The notes beneath the pieces were generated by a model. That model was not told the DNA's origin. It worked only from the letters and a program-made list of their open reading frames with translations, and searched no databases. The translations under genes were made by a program, and so were the position numbers. From positions 6,324,001-6,388,000 of the forward strand of contig NZ_CP019082.1 of the NCBI RefSeq assembly GCF_001956985.1: DNA of 64,000 nt, written 5' to 3'. Numbering within the stretch: position 1 is the stretch's first letter; every line of letters begins with the position of its first letter. Source of the stretch: Paludisphaera borealis (GTDB lineage: Bacteria > Planctomycetota > Planctomycetia > Isosphaerales > Isosphaeraceae). This document shows, piece after piece, positions 47,975 to 56,254 of the stretch.

Positions 47975-48238
47975 AATCATGTCTCCTCGGCACGTACCTT
48001 CATCGCCAGGCGGGGTGGCCAAAGACCCCGCCGGGGCGGACCGGGCTCGAATAAGGCTGGGGAGGGACATACCTCCCCCGCCCGCCCGGATGCACGGCTC
48101 CGGGACGCCTCGGGTGTCGTTGCTGCCTTGCCGACTCGGCGGCCCCTATCACCGCCGGTGCGGGTCAGTCCTTGGCCCCGGCCCTGGGGAGATCGCCGGC
48201 CCCGGCGGTCCGGTCGTCCTCCGAGATGATCGGGTCGA

Positions 48239-48679
48239 TCAGAACTCGTCGAACCAGCTCATCGCCTCGGCGAGGGCCTCGCCGAACTCGCCGTCCTCAC
48301 GGTCCCCGATCGCCTCCTGGATGGCCTCCACGAGATCGCCGACCGACTTCACCCGGCACCGGAGGTACTCCCAGTCCAGCCTGGGGCACTTGACGGGGAG
48401 GTGGGCCAGGTGGGCGGGGGCCGGGGACAGGTCCAGGACGGCCTCCAGGGCGGCGACGGCGTTAGGGTTGTCCCCCTCGTACTCGAAGTCGTCCCCCCGG
48501 TCCTCGATGTCCTCGTCGCTGTACTCGACCTCCTCCAGGAGGCCGGGGACCATCCCCAGGAGGAGTTCGACCTGTCCCCCGATCGTCGGGGCGTCCGCCC
48601 CCCGGCCGTCCTTGCGGCGACCCGCCTCGGGCTCGGGCGGCTTGGGAGAATCGACGAGCGAGATCTTGTTCTTGGGCAT
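48239..48679 (-). CDS. Small acidic protein of the element
   Basis: A 146-residue, strongly acidic protein (MPKNKISLVDSPKPPEPEAG, then EEVEYSDEDIEDRGDDFEYE) with a C-terminal helix region (VGDLVEAIQEAIGDREDGEF). Acidic composition could mimic DNA, a feature of some phage-encoded inhibitors, but this is only a composition-based idea. It lies about 240 bases downstream of the methylase; the space between holds a palindrome and hairpin. Confidence 0.6.
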   Translation of the reverse strand: MPKNKISLVDSPKPPEPEAGRRKDGRGADAPTIGGQVELLLGMVPGLLEEVEYSDEDIEDRGDDFEYEGDNPNAVAALEAVLDLSPAPAHLAHLPVKCPRLDWEYLRCRVKSVGDLVEAIQEAIGDREDGEFGEALAEAMSWFDEF

Positions 48680-48740
48680 GTTGCGCCTTCTGTCGTTCGG
48701 ACGGTTGGGTCGGGGAAAGTTGGTCGAGGACTTCACGATC

Positions 48741-48780
48741 GTCCTCGATCGAGGACGGGCGGGGATGGTCGTCCCCGCCC
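48741..48780. promoter_or_regulatory. Palindrome plus GC hairpin
   Basis: A 16-bp perfect palindrome, gtcctcgatcgaggac (48741-48756), is followed directly by a 9-bp stem gggcgggga / tccccgccc (48757-48780). It lies in the gap between the methylase and the acidic protein gene. Similar palindromic sequence recurs inside the large HTH-repeat gene (about 50890 and 51652). Confidence 0.55.
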
Positions 48781-48915
48781 GCTTGATGGACTCAAGGCAG
48801 GCGTGCCGATTCGGCGTCGGCGGGCTCCGCTCCGTCTGGAGTTGGTCAGCCCTCGGACTTGGCGTCCTCGGTCGGCGTCCAATCGGCCCGATCGCCAGGC
48901 GGCACGCTCGATGGG

Positions 48916-49677
48916 TCAGAAATTGAGCCAGAGGCACTCGACACGCTCTACCCGGCCGACCCCCTTCATGCGGATCGACACCGGGCGGGAGACGACCCGC
49001 CAGTCGGACAGCCAGCGGGCGTAGATGGGGTTGGCGTAGCCCGAGAGGGCGACCTTGCCCCGGAGCTGGAGGATGTGGCGGCACAGCTCGACGTGCTGCT
49101 CGTCGGACAGGCCGAAGCGGCCGTAGATCTTGCGGCCGACGCCGACGTAGGGCGGGTCCAGGTAGAAGCAGGTCTCGGGCGAGTCGAGGTCGTGCAGGTG
49201 GTCCAGGCAGTCGCCCGAGACGATCCTCACCCCCTGGAGGCGGAGGTGGACATCGGAGAGCTTCACGATCCCCCGGTCCCACCAACCCTGCTGGTCCTTC
49301 GTCGAGCTGCTGTCGGAGTACCCGCCGCACCCGCCGTGGCCCATCCGGCGGAGGATGTACGTCAGGGCGGCCAGCTCCAAGCCGGAGCCCCAATCCCCGG
49401 CCCGCAGGCGATCCCTGGCGTCCCGCCAAGTCTCGTAACGCCAACGGAGGGGGGCGAGCCTCCGGGCGAGGGCGTCCGCCTTGTCCCGCACCGCACGCAG
49501 CAAGGCGGCCTGGCCGGGGTTCCGCTCGATCAGCACCTCCTCGGACGACCGGGACTTGGCCAGCAGGACGTTGGCGGCCCCGGCGAACGCCTCCACGTAG
49601 CGGCCGTGCGGCGGGAGCTGGGCGACGATCCACCGCCGGATCGTCGCCTTGCCGCCGGGATGCCGTGTCAGGATCAT
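48916..49677 (-). CDS. D12-class N6-adenine DNA methyltransferase
   Basis: A 253-residue Dam/MboI-type methylase. Motif I is VEAFAGAANVLLAK and the catalytic motif IV is DPPY in CFYLDPPYVGVG; GGKATIRRWIVAQLP is the usual N-terminal region. The target is probably GATC-like but is not certain. The ATG overlaps the upstream stop as ATGA, so it is translationally coupled to the 258-residue gene. No partner restriction nuclease was recognised, so it may be an orphan methylase of the element, acting in protection or in replication timing. Confidence 0.92.
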   Translation of the reverse strand: MILTRHPGGKATIRRWIVAQLPPHGRYVEAFAGAANVLLAKSRSSEEVLIERNPGQAALLRAVRDKADALARRLAPLRWRYETWRDARDRLRAGDWGSGLELAALTYILRRMGHGGCGGYSDSSSTKDQQGWWDRGIVKLSDVHLRLQGVRIVSGDCLDHLHDLDSPETCFYLDPPYVGVGRKIYGRFGLSDEQHVELCRHILQLRGKVALSGYANPIYARWLSDWRVVSRPVSIRMKGVGRVERVECLWLNF

Positions 49678-50450
49678 CCCGCCACCTCCGTCGCCGAGGG
49701 CTGCGTGTCGATCCGGGCCATCTCGCCGTTGCGGAGCCAGTAGTCCCGGACGGCCCGAGCGATCACCTCGCCGTGCCCGGCCTCCTCCTGGGCGGCCAGG
49801 TGGTCGAGCAGCTTCCAGCTCACCAGGGGCAGGGCGACGGGCAGCGCCTCGGCGGCGTCGGCGTAGAGGTCTTCCAGGCCCCGCAGGAAGGTCTCCCTGG
49901 GGCGATCGTCCACGGGCTCTCCCTTGTCTCCGCCGTCGGCCGGGCCGGTGGCGGCGATCGTGCGAGGAGCCGGGGGCTCTGCACCGGCGGCGGAGTGGGT
50001 CGGCTTGACGACGCCCTCCGCCGGCCCCGAGTCGTCGGGGGTGGCGGGCGACCCGGCATCCTGGGCGGCGAGATCCTCGAACTTGGGCCGGGGGTAGATG
50101 CCCAGGTCGTAGTACGCCTCCATCTTGCCGGGGTAATTGTCGAGGGCCTCGATGCCCCCGGCCCGGACGAACAGGAGCCGGCGGCGTCGGAACGCCTCCT
50201 TCGGGTAGCCCTGGTCCTTCGCCCACTGGGTCCACTTGCCGCCGAGTTGCTCGTACTTGAGCTGGGCCGCCGCCCCGAAGCAGTACTCGTGCTGGAGGCT
50301 CGTCCGCTCCAAGCCGCCGATGGCCCGGTCGTGTTGCCGCATGTAGTCGAGGAGGCGGCCCTCGTCCCACGAGGCGTGCGGCATGTCGAGGCCAGGCGTG
50401 GTCGCCCCGGCGTCGTCCCGGTTGATCATGCTGTCGTTGTCGCTGCCCAT
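49674..50450 (-). CDS. Element protein coupled to the methylase
   Basis: A 258-residue protein starting at ATG 50450. Residues 35-110 (EYCFGAAAQLKYEQLGGKWT, then AFRRRRLLFVRAGGIEALDN) look like a helical phage/plasmid DNA-associated domain, loosely recalling DUF3102, followed by a Pro/Ala/Asp-rich linker and a helical C-terminus (LPLVSWKLLDHLAAQEEAGH). Its stop overlaps the methylase start by four bases. It is divergent from the 897-residue gene, with about 190 bases of promoter region between containing two copies of a 16-base motif. Confidence 0.6.
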   Translation of the reverse strand: MGSDNDSMINRDDAGATTPGLDMPHASWDEGRLLDYMRQHDRAIGGLERTSLQHEYCFGAAAQLKYEQLGGKWTQWAKDQGYPKEAFRRRRLLFVRAGGIEALDNYPGKMEAYYDLGIYPRPKFEDLAAQDAGSPATPDDSGPAEGVVKPTHSAAGAEPPAPRTIAATGPADGGDKGEPVDDRPRETFLRGLEDLYADAAEALPVALPLVSWKLLDHLAAQEEAGHGEVIARAVRDYWLRNGEMARIDTQPSATEVAG

Positions 50451-50542
50451 GACTCTCGGCCCTCCATCAGGTTCGTCCCGGCGACTTGCCGTGACGGATC
50501 GTCCCGATGGTGTAAGTCCCGGCGGCATCCTCGAAGGCATAT

Positions 50543-50624
50543 ATCGCTACCGAAGTTGCAGTTTGCCTGAATCATCCTTGAAAACCGGTGCCTTCTCGTC
50601 GAGGATAAATCGCTACAGAAGTTG
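50543..50624. repeat. Two copies of a 16-base motif in the divergent promoter region
   Basis: The motif atcgctaccgaagttg at 50543-50558 and atcgctacagaagttg at 50609-50624 differ at one base and are 66 bp apart, in the gap between two divergent genes. They may be operators for the HTH protein encoded just downstream. Confidence 0.65.
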
Positions 50625-50642
50625 GTTTTCGAGGCTCGATCC

Positions 50643-53336
50643 GTGGATCGATATCGCAAGCGACGGTTCGCCAGGAACCTTGACGCCCTCCTCACGGCCC
50701 GGTGCGTGACCCGCAAGGAGGCGGCGGCCGAGGCCGGGGTTCCGTACCAGTGGCTCCGTCGGGCCGTGGCCGACGGGATCTCCCGGCCGGACAAGCGGAG
50801 CCGGGGGCATCTGGAGGCCCTGGCCAACTACCTGGGCCTGACCGGCATCGACGGCTTCTGGGAGCGAGACCTGTACGTCCCCCCGCCGCCGTCCTCGATC
50901 AAGGACGAGGCCGATCGCCTGGCGGAGTTGATGCGGGAGTACGCCCTGGACGCCGGGGCCGACGACCCGCTGCTGGGAGCGATCGTCGCCCGGATGGAGC
51001 AGGTCGTGGGGGAGCGGCGAGCGAGGCGGAAGAAGCTCGCCGAAGAGGAGGAGGGCCGGAGGCAGGCGGAAGAAGAAGCGAAGGCGAGGCGGAGGAACGC
51101 CGAGGAGCTGGACGACCGGCTTGCCGCCGCCTGGATGACGACGGGCGGCCCGAAGGGGCTGGCCGCCTGGGAGGAGCGGCGGGAACGGATGCGGCTGGAG
51201 GAAGAAGAGCGTCGTCGGGTGCGGGACGAGCAGGTCCGGTCCTTTCGTGACGATTGCGAGCGGATGCGGGCGGCGGGCCAAGTACTCGACTTCTTCCGCC
51301 TGGAGGTCTTGGCGAGATGGAAGGCCGTCGGGCTCCCCCGACTGGAGGAGGTGGAGGTCACGGTCGCCGAGGTCGCCTCGCTCGCCGAGCGACTCGGCCT
51401 GAAGACGATCCGGGGGATCGCCCCCCACGCCTCGGACCTCTGGCTGGCGAAGTACGCCCAGGCCCTCGGGACGACCCCCGATCGGGCACGTCGCTCCATC
51501 CAGCAGGCCGTCTCGGACGCATTCGGGGTCGGGTGGGACTCGCCCGGAGAGGTCCACGACGCAGCCTCGGTCGGCGACTCGGCCTCACATGCCGCAGCAT
51601 CCGATGTGGTCCACGGCCCGCCCCCCTGGTGGCGGGACGGGTACGTGCCCCCGTCCTCGATCGAGGACGGGGCGGGGAAGCTCGGCGAGGAGATGCGCCG
51701 GTACGTGCTCCTCGTGGGGGAGGAGGACGCCGCCCTCAAGGGGATCGTCGAGCAGGTCCGGGCCGCCGTGCGGTCGCATCATGGCCCCACCGCCCCGGAG
51801 AGGGAGGCGGAGCCAGGCGTTCAACCGCCGGTCCGACCGCAAGGGGCGGGCGAAGTGAGGATGAGCGTGGCCGAAAGGGTTGCGGCGGCCAAGCGGGCGA
51901 TCGCACGGGGCGGGTCGATCGATCCCGGAAGGGAGGGCCGAGGCGGGCCGACGCCGACCGGGGAGGCGGCGGTGCGACCTCCCTCGCCGTGGCCGGAGCG
52001 GATCGGCGTGGAAGTCGCCCGCCAGGCCCTCGGCGAGATGGAGGCCAGGTGCCTCGGGCCGTGGCGGACCTACGGCCTGCCCCGGATCGATGAGGTCGTG
52101 GTCACGCCGGGAGAGGTGGCCGATCATGCCGGCCTCCTCCGCATCCCGGCGGAGGATGTCGGGGGCTTCGCATTCCGGGTGATCTGGCTGCCCAGGTACG
52201 CCCGCCTCCTGGGCAAGAACAACGACGAGGCGATCGATTTCATCAGAGACCATATCGCCGCCTGTGTGCCTGGGAGCCGGGTGGAGACGGCACCGCCTCA
52301 AGCCGGGCCAGGCGGGGATGGGGTCAAGCCGGGGCCGAGCGAGGAGGAGGCACGAGCCCGAGAGGAAGCGAGGCCGCTGGTCGCCCGTGTGGTGGCGATC
52401 CTCTCCCCCGAGCAGGCGGAGCACTTCTTCCGGGGCTATCCTTCGCCCGCACGGGCCGAATCCGACCTGGAGAACGAGCTGCTCAATCGCCTATCCGGCG
52501 GCCGGTTCATCGGGGACGACAAAACCCCGCAATCGCCGGACGAGGCGGTCCGTGGGCTCGTCGCCGAGATCGTCGAGGACTTCGAGAAGTCACGTCACGG
52601 CGAGGTCGGCGATGACCTCTTGCAGCCGTTCAGCGATCCCGAGGCGGTGATCGCCCCCCGCAAGTCGCTCGATCACCGCCACGGCGACGACCCCTCGACG
52701 GACGACGACCACGATGAGCGACCTCCGGTCGGGATCGCCCTGGAGGCGGAGATCGCCCGGTCCGTCGCCGAGGATCGGGAGTCGCTGGAGCGGAGGGTCA
52801 ACGACTTCTGGGAGATGCTGGGCGACACCCCGCTGCCCGGCGGCTCGGGCACCTACCGGGACCGCAGCGAGGGGCTCGGCGACCGGATGACGATCGGCTC
52901 GGCCGCCCTTCGTGCCTGCGGCGACGACCTCGGCAAGGCGCTGAGATGGCTGACCGACCGGGTGGACAGGGCGATCAAGGATGAGGAGTCGGCGGCGAGG
53001 CGGCACTCTACGCCCAGGGCCGAAGAGAAGGCCCCGCCGCCTGCGAAGCGTCCCGTGCGGAAGAAGGGGCCGGTCGTGACGGACCCGGAGGACATCCGGG
53101 AGGCCGTGGTGGAGGCACATCGGATCGGCATGCCCACGGACGAGATCATCGCCGACCTGCGAGGGCGTCCCGACCTTCCCGATTGGGTCCGGCGGGCCAA
53201 GGGCTCGGTCCTCCGGGGCGAGATCGGGAAGATCGTCGCCCGTTATGAATCGGAGTTGGAGGACGAGGCCGCCCCGGACGAGTTCGACGCCCAGGCCGGC
53301 GACGACAGGCGGAATTGGGAGCGGGAAGACGATTGA
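50643..53336 (+). CDS. Large HTH protein with duplicated modules
   Basis: An 897-residue protein (numbering below counts from a TTG at 50622; the GTG at 50643, with gaggc upstream, is preferred because the TTG lies in a repeat). Residues 14-80 form a helix-turn-helix domain (RKEAAAEAGVPYQWLRRAVA). A module of about 45 residues opening with YVPP-SSI occurs at 85-129 and 341-384. A second of about 72 residues (LARWKAVGLPRLEEVEVTVA versus GPWRTYGLPRIDEVVVTPGE) occurs at 227-297 and 470-545. A highly charged coiled coil (130-205) separates the first pair. The rest is acidic and Pro-rich. I recognise no family; it may be a DNA-binding regulator or partition-type protein of the element. Confidence 0.75.
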   Translation: MDRYRKRRFARNLDALLTARCVTRKEAAAEAGVPYQWLRRAVADGISRPDKRSRGHLEALANYLGLTGIDGFWERDLYVPPPPSSIKDEADRLAELMREYALDAGADDPLLGAIVARMEQVVGERRARRKKLAEEEEGRRQAEEEAKARRRNAEELDDRLAAAWMTTGGPKGLAAWEERRERMRLEEEERRRVRDEQVRSFRDDCERMRAAGQVLDFFRLEVLARWKAVGLPRLEEVEVTVAEVASLAERLGLKTIRGIAPHASDLWLAKYAQALGTTPDRARRSIQQAVSDAFGVGWDSPGEVHDAASVGDSASHAAASDVVHGPPPWWRDGYVPPSSIEDGAGKLGEEMRRYVLLVGEEDAALKGIVEQVRAAVRSHHGPTAPEREAEPGVQPPVRPQGAGEVRMSVAERVAAAKRAIARGGSIDPGREGRGGPTPTGEAAVRPPSPWPERIGVEVARQALGEMEARCLGPWRTYGLPRIDEVVVTPGEVADHAGLLRIPAEDVGGFAFRVIWLPRYARLLGKNNDEAIDFIRDHIAACVPGSRVETAPPQAGPGGDGVKPGPSEEEARAREEARPLVARVVAILSPEQAEHFFRGYPSPARAESDLENELLNRLSGGRFIGDDKTPQSPDEAVRGLVAEIVEDFEKSRHGEVGDDLLQPFSDPEAVIAPRKSLDHRHGDDPSTDDDHDERPPVGIALEAEIARSVAEDRESLERRVNDFWEMLGDTPLPGGSGTYRDRSEGLGDRMTIGSAALRACGDDLGKALRWLTDRVDRAIKDEESAARRHSTPRAEEKAPPPAKRPVRKKGPVVTDPEDIREAVVEAHRIGMPTDEIIADLRGRPDLPDWVRRAKGSVLRGEIGKIVARYESELEDEAAPDEFDAQAGDDRRNWEREDD

Positions 53337-53841
53337 ATCGCCCGCCGTCGAGAGGAAGCAGCAGCGCCGTCAGGCCAGCGAAGGGATCGAGGCGAGGCCC
53401 GCCGCCGGGAGGACGTGGCGTGATGGCATGGCACGCCCGGCGGCCAGTCCCGTCCCAGGTTTATTAGCCGACGGGACATCCGAGTACAAAAGTGGTACGG
53501 GAGAGGGCCTTCACCTTGGTGGGCCTCGGCCGATCGGGAAATCGTTATCAGCGGCCGGGGCAACGGGATGGGGGCCTGGGCGAAACCCTGGGGAAAGCCG
53601 GCGAGGGGAGTGGTCCTGGACCGAGGACGGGTGGTCCCTCATGAAGCCGTCGGTCCCCGCTCGGAAGGCGGATCTCCGCCACGACGCAGCTCATTCCCGT
53701 GCTGAAGGATCGAGAACCTTCGCCCATGCGTCTTCGTCTTTCCTTGCCGCAGGCAAGGCTTCCCTTCCAGTCCCCTGCGAGGGGCATCGGGGTCTTGAAG
53801 GGAAGTCCTGAGCGAAGTCATAAGAGTAGTCTTAATTGTGG
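53337..53841. other. Non-coding stretch of the element
   Basis: About 500 bases between the large HTH gene and the iteron-like repeats. The open frames across it lack protein-like composition. I see an AT-richer region near 53805-53840 (gtcataagagtagtcttaat) immediately beside the repeats, as expected for a melting region, and nothing else definite. Confidence 0.5.
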
Positions 53842-53920
53842 CAAACAAGACGCATCGGGCGTCAAACAAGCCGCATGCCGTGCCAAGGAAGCCGCATCGG
53901 GAGCGTCAAACAAGCCGCAC
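53842..53920. repeat. Four iteron-like direct repeats
   Basis: Copies of the 14-base motif caaacaagccgcat occur at 53842-53855, 53863-53876, 53884-53897 and 53907-53920, with at most two changes each, at periods of 21, 21 and 23 bp (about two helix turns). An AT-richer segment lies at their left and a replication-initiator-like gene ends 40 bases to their right. This is the layout of an iteron origin. Confidence 0.7.
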
Positions 53921-53935
53921 GGGCCGGTGCGGCTT
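53912..53935. terminator. Hairpin formed with the last iteron-like repeat
   Basis: The stem aagccgcac / gtgcggctt (9 bp, 6-base loop) uses part of the fourth repeat as its left arm and is followed by cctttac on the plus strand. It lies just past the stop of the leftward initiator-like gene and may end that transcript. Confidence 0.6.
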
Positions 53936-53960
53936 CCTTTACACGTCAGCTTGCCGAACA

Positions 53961-54956
53961 TCAGCACCGGACCTGCCTGGCGACCTCCCTGACCTTATAG
54001 ATGAGCAGGTCCACGGAGGGGCGTCCGGGCAGCTTCGCATTGGCCCTGTGCTCGGCCTCGGCCCTGGTGAAGGCGTCGAGGAATCCCCCGGTCTGGAAGT
54101 AGAACCAGATCTCGTGGGGGCCGGGGAAAAGCGGCAGGGTGCCGATCAGCAACTTGGTGATGTCCTCGTCCGTGTACCTCGCATTCGCCAGGGTCTGCCG
54201 GTGGGCCAGGATGGCGGGGATGGCGACCTCGATGTCGTCCTTGCGGCCACGCCCTTCAAGGCTCTGCCGGACGATCTCCGCCAGGTCGTACACCGGCTCG
54301 CTGGCGGCGGGCCGAGCCCCGCCCCTCGGCCCCTTCCGGGCCGTGGTCGCCTTGCGGTCCCGCCAGAGTTCGAGCGTCTCGACGGACGAGTAGCCGAGGG
54401 CGAAGCCGTGGCCCGTCGGGTTCACGAGGTCGAGCTTCTGGAGCAGGGCGAGCCCGGCCGCAACCGTCGGGCGGCTCACGCCGAGCAAGACGGCCAGGCC
54501 CGCCCGAGTCTGGCCGTGGAGCTTTCCCTCCCAGCGGGCGAGCGAAGCCATCAGGAAGTACAGGTCGCTGGCCGATTGGGTCAGTCGGACCGCCTCGCCC
54601 GCCGCCTTGCGCCTGACCCCCGGTGCGATCGTGTAGATCCTGTAGGTGGCGAGCCGCCGGTGCCAGTCCCCGTCCTTGCCCTGCTTCCAGGCGAACCACT
54701 CCCGCCGATCGCCGGTCGGTTCGATCGCCTCGTAGCCGCCCTCCGCCTTCCGGGCGAGCCCCTCGGCGATCAGCGCCTCCAGGTGCCTGGGGACGCCCCG
54801 AGCCCTGCCGGTCCGCTCCCCGGACCGGCCCCGCTCCAGCCCGGTCCTCCTGGAGATCAAGGCCGGGCGGACCGGCCTCCCGTCTCGGGCCTTGTAGGCC
54901 AGGAACGAATAGACCTTGACGACATCGTTGGAGAGCGGGCACTTCTTCCCGGTCAC
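53961..54956 (-). CDS. Replication-initiator-like winged-helix protein, 5' end cut by IS
   Basis: 331 residues from a GTG at 54956, but the frame stays open and protein-like further up (KENQGFFKGKRFVPRVV) to the IS boundary at 55014, so the true start may be lost. Residues 10-60 (LSNDVVKVYSFLAYKARDGR) and 130-190 (SASDLYFLMASLARWEG, then GVSRPTVAAGLALLQKLDLV) look like two winged-helix units, as in plasmid and phage replication initiators. The C-terminus contains YTDEDITKLLIGTLPLF. The role is supported by the iteron-like repeats directly downstream. It could instead be a plain transcription regulator. Confidence 0.65.
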   Translation of the reverse strand: MTGKKCPLSNDVVKVYSFLAYKARDGRPVRPALISRRTGLERGRSGERTGRARGVPRHLEALIAEGLARKAEGGYEAIEPTGDRREWFAWKQGKDGDWHRRLATYRIYTIAPGVRRKAAGEAVRLTQSASDLYFLMASLARWEGKLHGQTRAGLAVLLGVSRPTVAAGLALLQKLDLVNPTGHGFALGYSSVETLELWRDRKATTARKGPRGGARPAASEPVYDLAEIVRQSLEGRGRKDDIEVAIPAILAHRQTLANARYTDEDITKLLIGTLPLFPGPHEIWFYFQTGGFLDAFTRAEAEHRANAKLPGRPSVDLLIYKVREVARQVRC

Positions 54957-55013
54957 GACCCTCGGGACGAATCGCTTCCCCTTGAAGAAGCCCTGATTCT
55001 CCTTCGGGCCTAG

Positions 55014-55891
55014 GTCGTGTGGACAGCAGATAGGCGTTGTGGGCTAATGACGGCGACGCTTCACCATCACGGAGGGCCTGTCATGCGCCGCCGCCACGAG
55101 ATCTCCGACGCCGATTGGGACCGGATCAAGGACCTCCTGCCGGGGCTTCCCGGGGGGCACGGCGGGGGCGCCCAGGACAACCGCCGGTTCGTCGACGCCG
55201 TGCTCTGGATCGCCAAGACCGGCGCGCCGTGGCGCGACCTCCCCGAGCGGTTCGGCAACTGGAACAGCACCTGGCGGCGGTTCGACCGCTGGTGTTCCAA
55301 GGGGGTCTGGGCCCGGGTCATGACCGCGTTGCAGGACGAGGACCTCGAATGGCTGATCCTCGACTCCACGGTGATCCGCGCGCATCCGGCGGCGGCCGGC
55401 TCGAAAAAAAGTGGGACGGCTCCGGCGGACACGCCGAGCAGGCCCTCGGCCGCAGCCGAGGCGGATTCGGGACCAAGATCCACGTGGCGGTCAGCGGGCT
55501 CGGACTCCCCACGCGACTGATCCTGACGCCGGGCCAGGCCGCCGACTCGCCCCAGGCCGAGGCGCTGATCGACGGCCTGGCGACGGAAGTGGTCGTCGCC
55601 GACAAGGGGTACGACAGCCGTGCCGTGGTCGAGGCGATCGAATCGCGCGGGGCCAAGGCGGTGATCCCCTCGCTTCGCAACCGCAAGATCCAGCGGCCTT
55701 ACGATCGGGATCGCTACCGCGACCGAAACCTGGTCGAGCGGTTCTGGCACAAGGCCAAGCAGTACCGCCGCGTGGCGACGCGGTACGACAAGACGGCCAA
55801 GAACTTCCTCGGATTCGTTCATGTGGCTTCGATCATGATCCTCTTGCGATAGCCCAGAACGCCGCGGTTCACCAGCTGCTGTCCACACGAC
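55014..55891 (+). mobile_element. IS5-family insertion sequence (complete)
   Basis: An 878-bp element with perfect terminal inverted repeats gtcgtgtggacagcag (55014-55029) and ctgctgtccacacgac (55876-55891), flanked on both sides by CTAG (55010-55013 and 55892-55895). Since CTAG is a palindrome, the duplication may be CTAG (IS5 group) or TA with 17-bp repeats (IS427 group). Matching flanks mean a simple, fairly recent insertion. Confidence 0.92.
55083..55852 (+). CDS. IS5-family transposase made by -1 frameshift
   Basis: DDE transposase of about 256 residues in two frames. The first part (MRRRHEISDADWDRIKDLLP to ILDSTVIRAHPAAAGSKK) carries the first catalytic Asp in LDSTV. At seven A (55404-55410) a -1 slip continues in the second frame as KKWDGSGGHAEQALGRSRGG, then VVVADKGYDS (second Asp) and RNLVERFWHKAKQYRRVATR with the catalytic Glu. 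Programmed -1 slippage at an A-run is known in this family, so the element is probably active rather than broken. Confidence 0.9.
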
Positions 55892-56108
55892 CTAGCAGCA
55901 CCGTATGGAGTTTCACGCTGTCCCGCATGGGGATCATCACCTCCCGTCTGACGTGGTCGAAGCCGTCGTTCGTCGGCTCGAACTTCGCGGGGGTCTCACT
56001 CGGCAGGTCTTTATAAGTTGCGGGCGGCTTGGCCTCATCCTGCGCCGAGGCCGTCCCGGCCAGCGCGGCCAACCCGAGCAGGAACGCGCGAGAACAGGCG
56101 CCCGCCAT
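55892..56108 (-). pseudogene. CocE/NonD-type hydrolase, N-terminal stump
   Basis: Only about 70 codons remain, from ATG 56108 (gagaggg upstream): a signal peptide (MAGACSRAFLLGLAALAGTA, cleavage near SAQ) and GFDHVRREVMIPMRDSVKLH, the start of an X-Pro dipeptidyl-peptidase-like alpha/beta hydrolase (CocE/NonD family). The gene is cut at the IS at residues HTVLL; the remaining 500 or so residues are absent on the other side. This marks the chromosome side of the element's right boundary. Confidence 0.8.
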
Positions 56109-56254
56109 GAACCGATCCCTCTCGGACCTCATGGTCTTGCCGTTCCGACCTCTCATGGGGGCACACTCCATCCGGGTAAGCTGGACCAGACGTCTGGGCG
56201 TCACGGGGACCTCTTGCCGTCGTCTCGGAGCATGGTACGGCGGGCGCCAACGGA

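Larger units (their letters stand above)
44785..55895. mobile_element. Probable integrative element next to tRNA-Arg
   Basis: An 11-kb block bounded on the left by tRNA-Arg and a tyrosine integrase reading toward it, and on the right by an IS5-family insertion and a truncated host-type gene. The cargo is unlike the surrounding metabolic genes: HTH/excisionase-like, DUF3846-like, small acidic protein, D12 adenine methylase, 897-residue HTH-repeat protein and replication-initiator-like protein with iteron-like repeats. No capsid, conjugation or relaxase gene was recognised. I could not find a second copy of the tRNA 3' end, so the right boundary is inferred. Confidence 0.65.

Noticed and set aside
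53245-53811. 188-codon rightward open frame after the large HTH gene
   Set aside because: It overlaps the end of the upstream gene, lacks a ribosome site and has no protein-like pattern; treated as non-coding.
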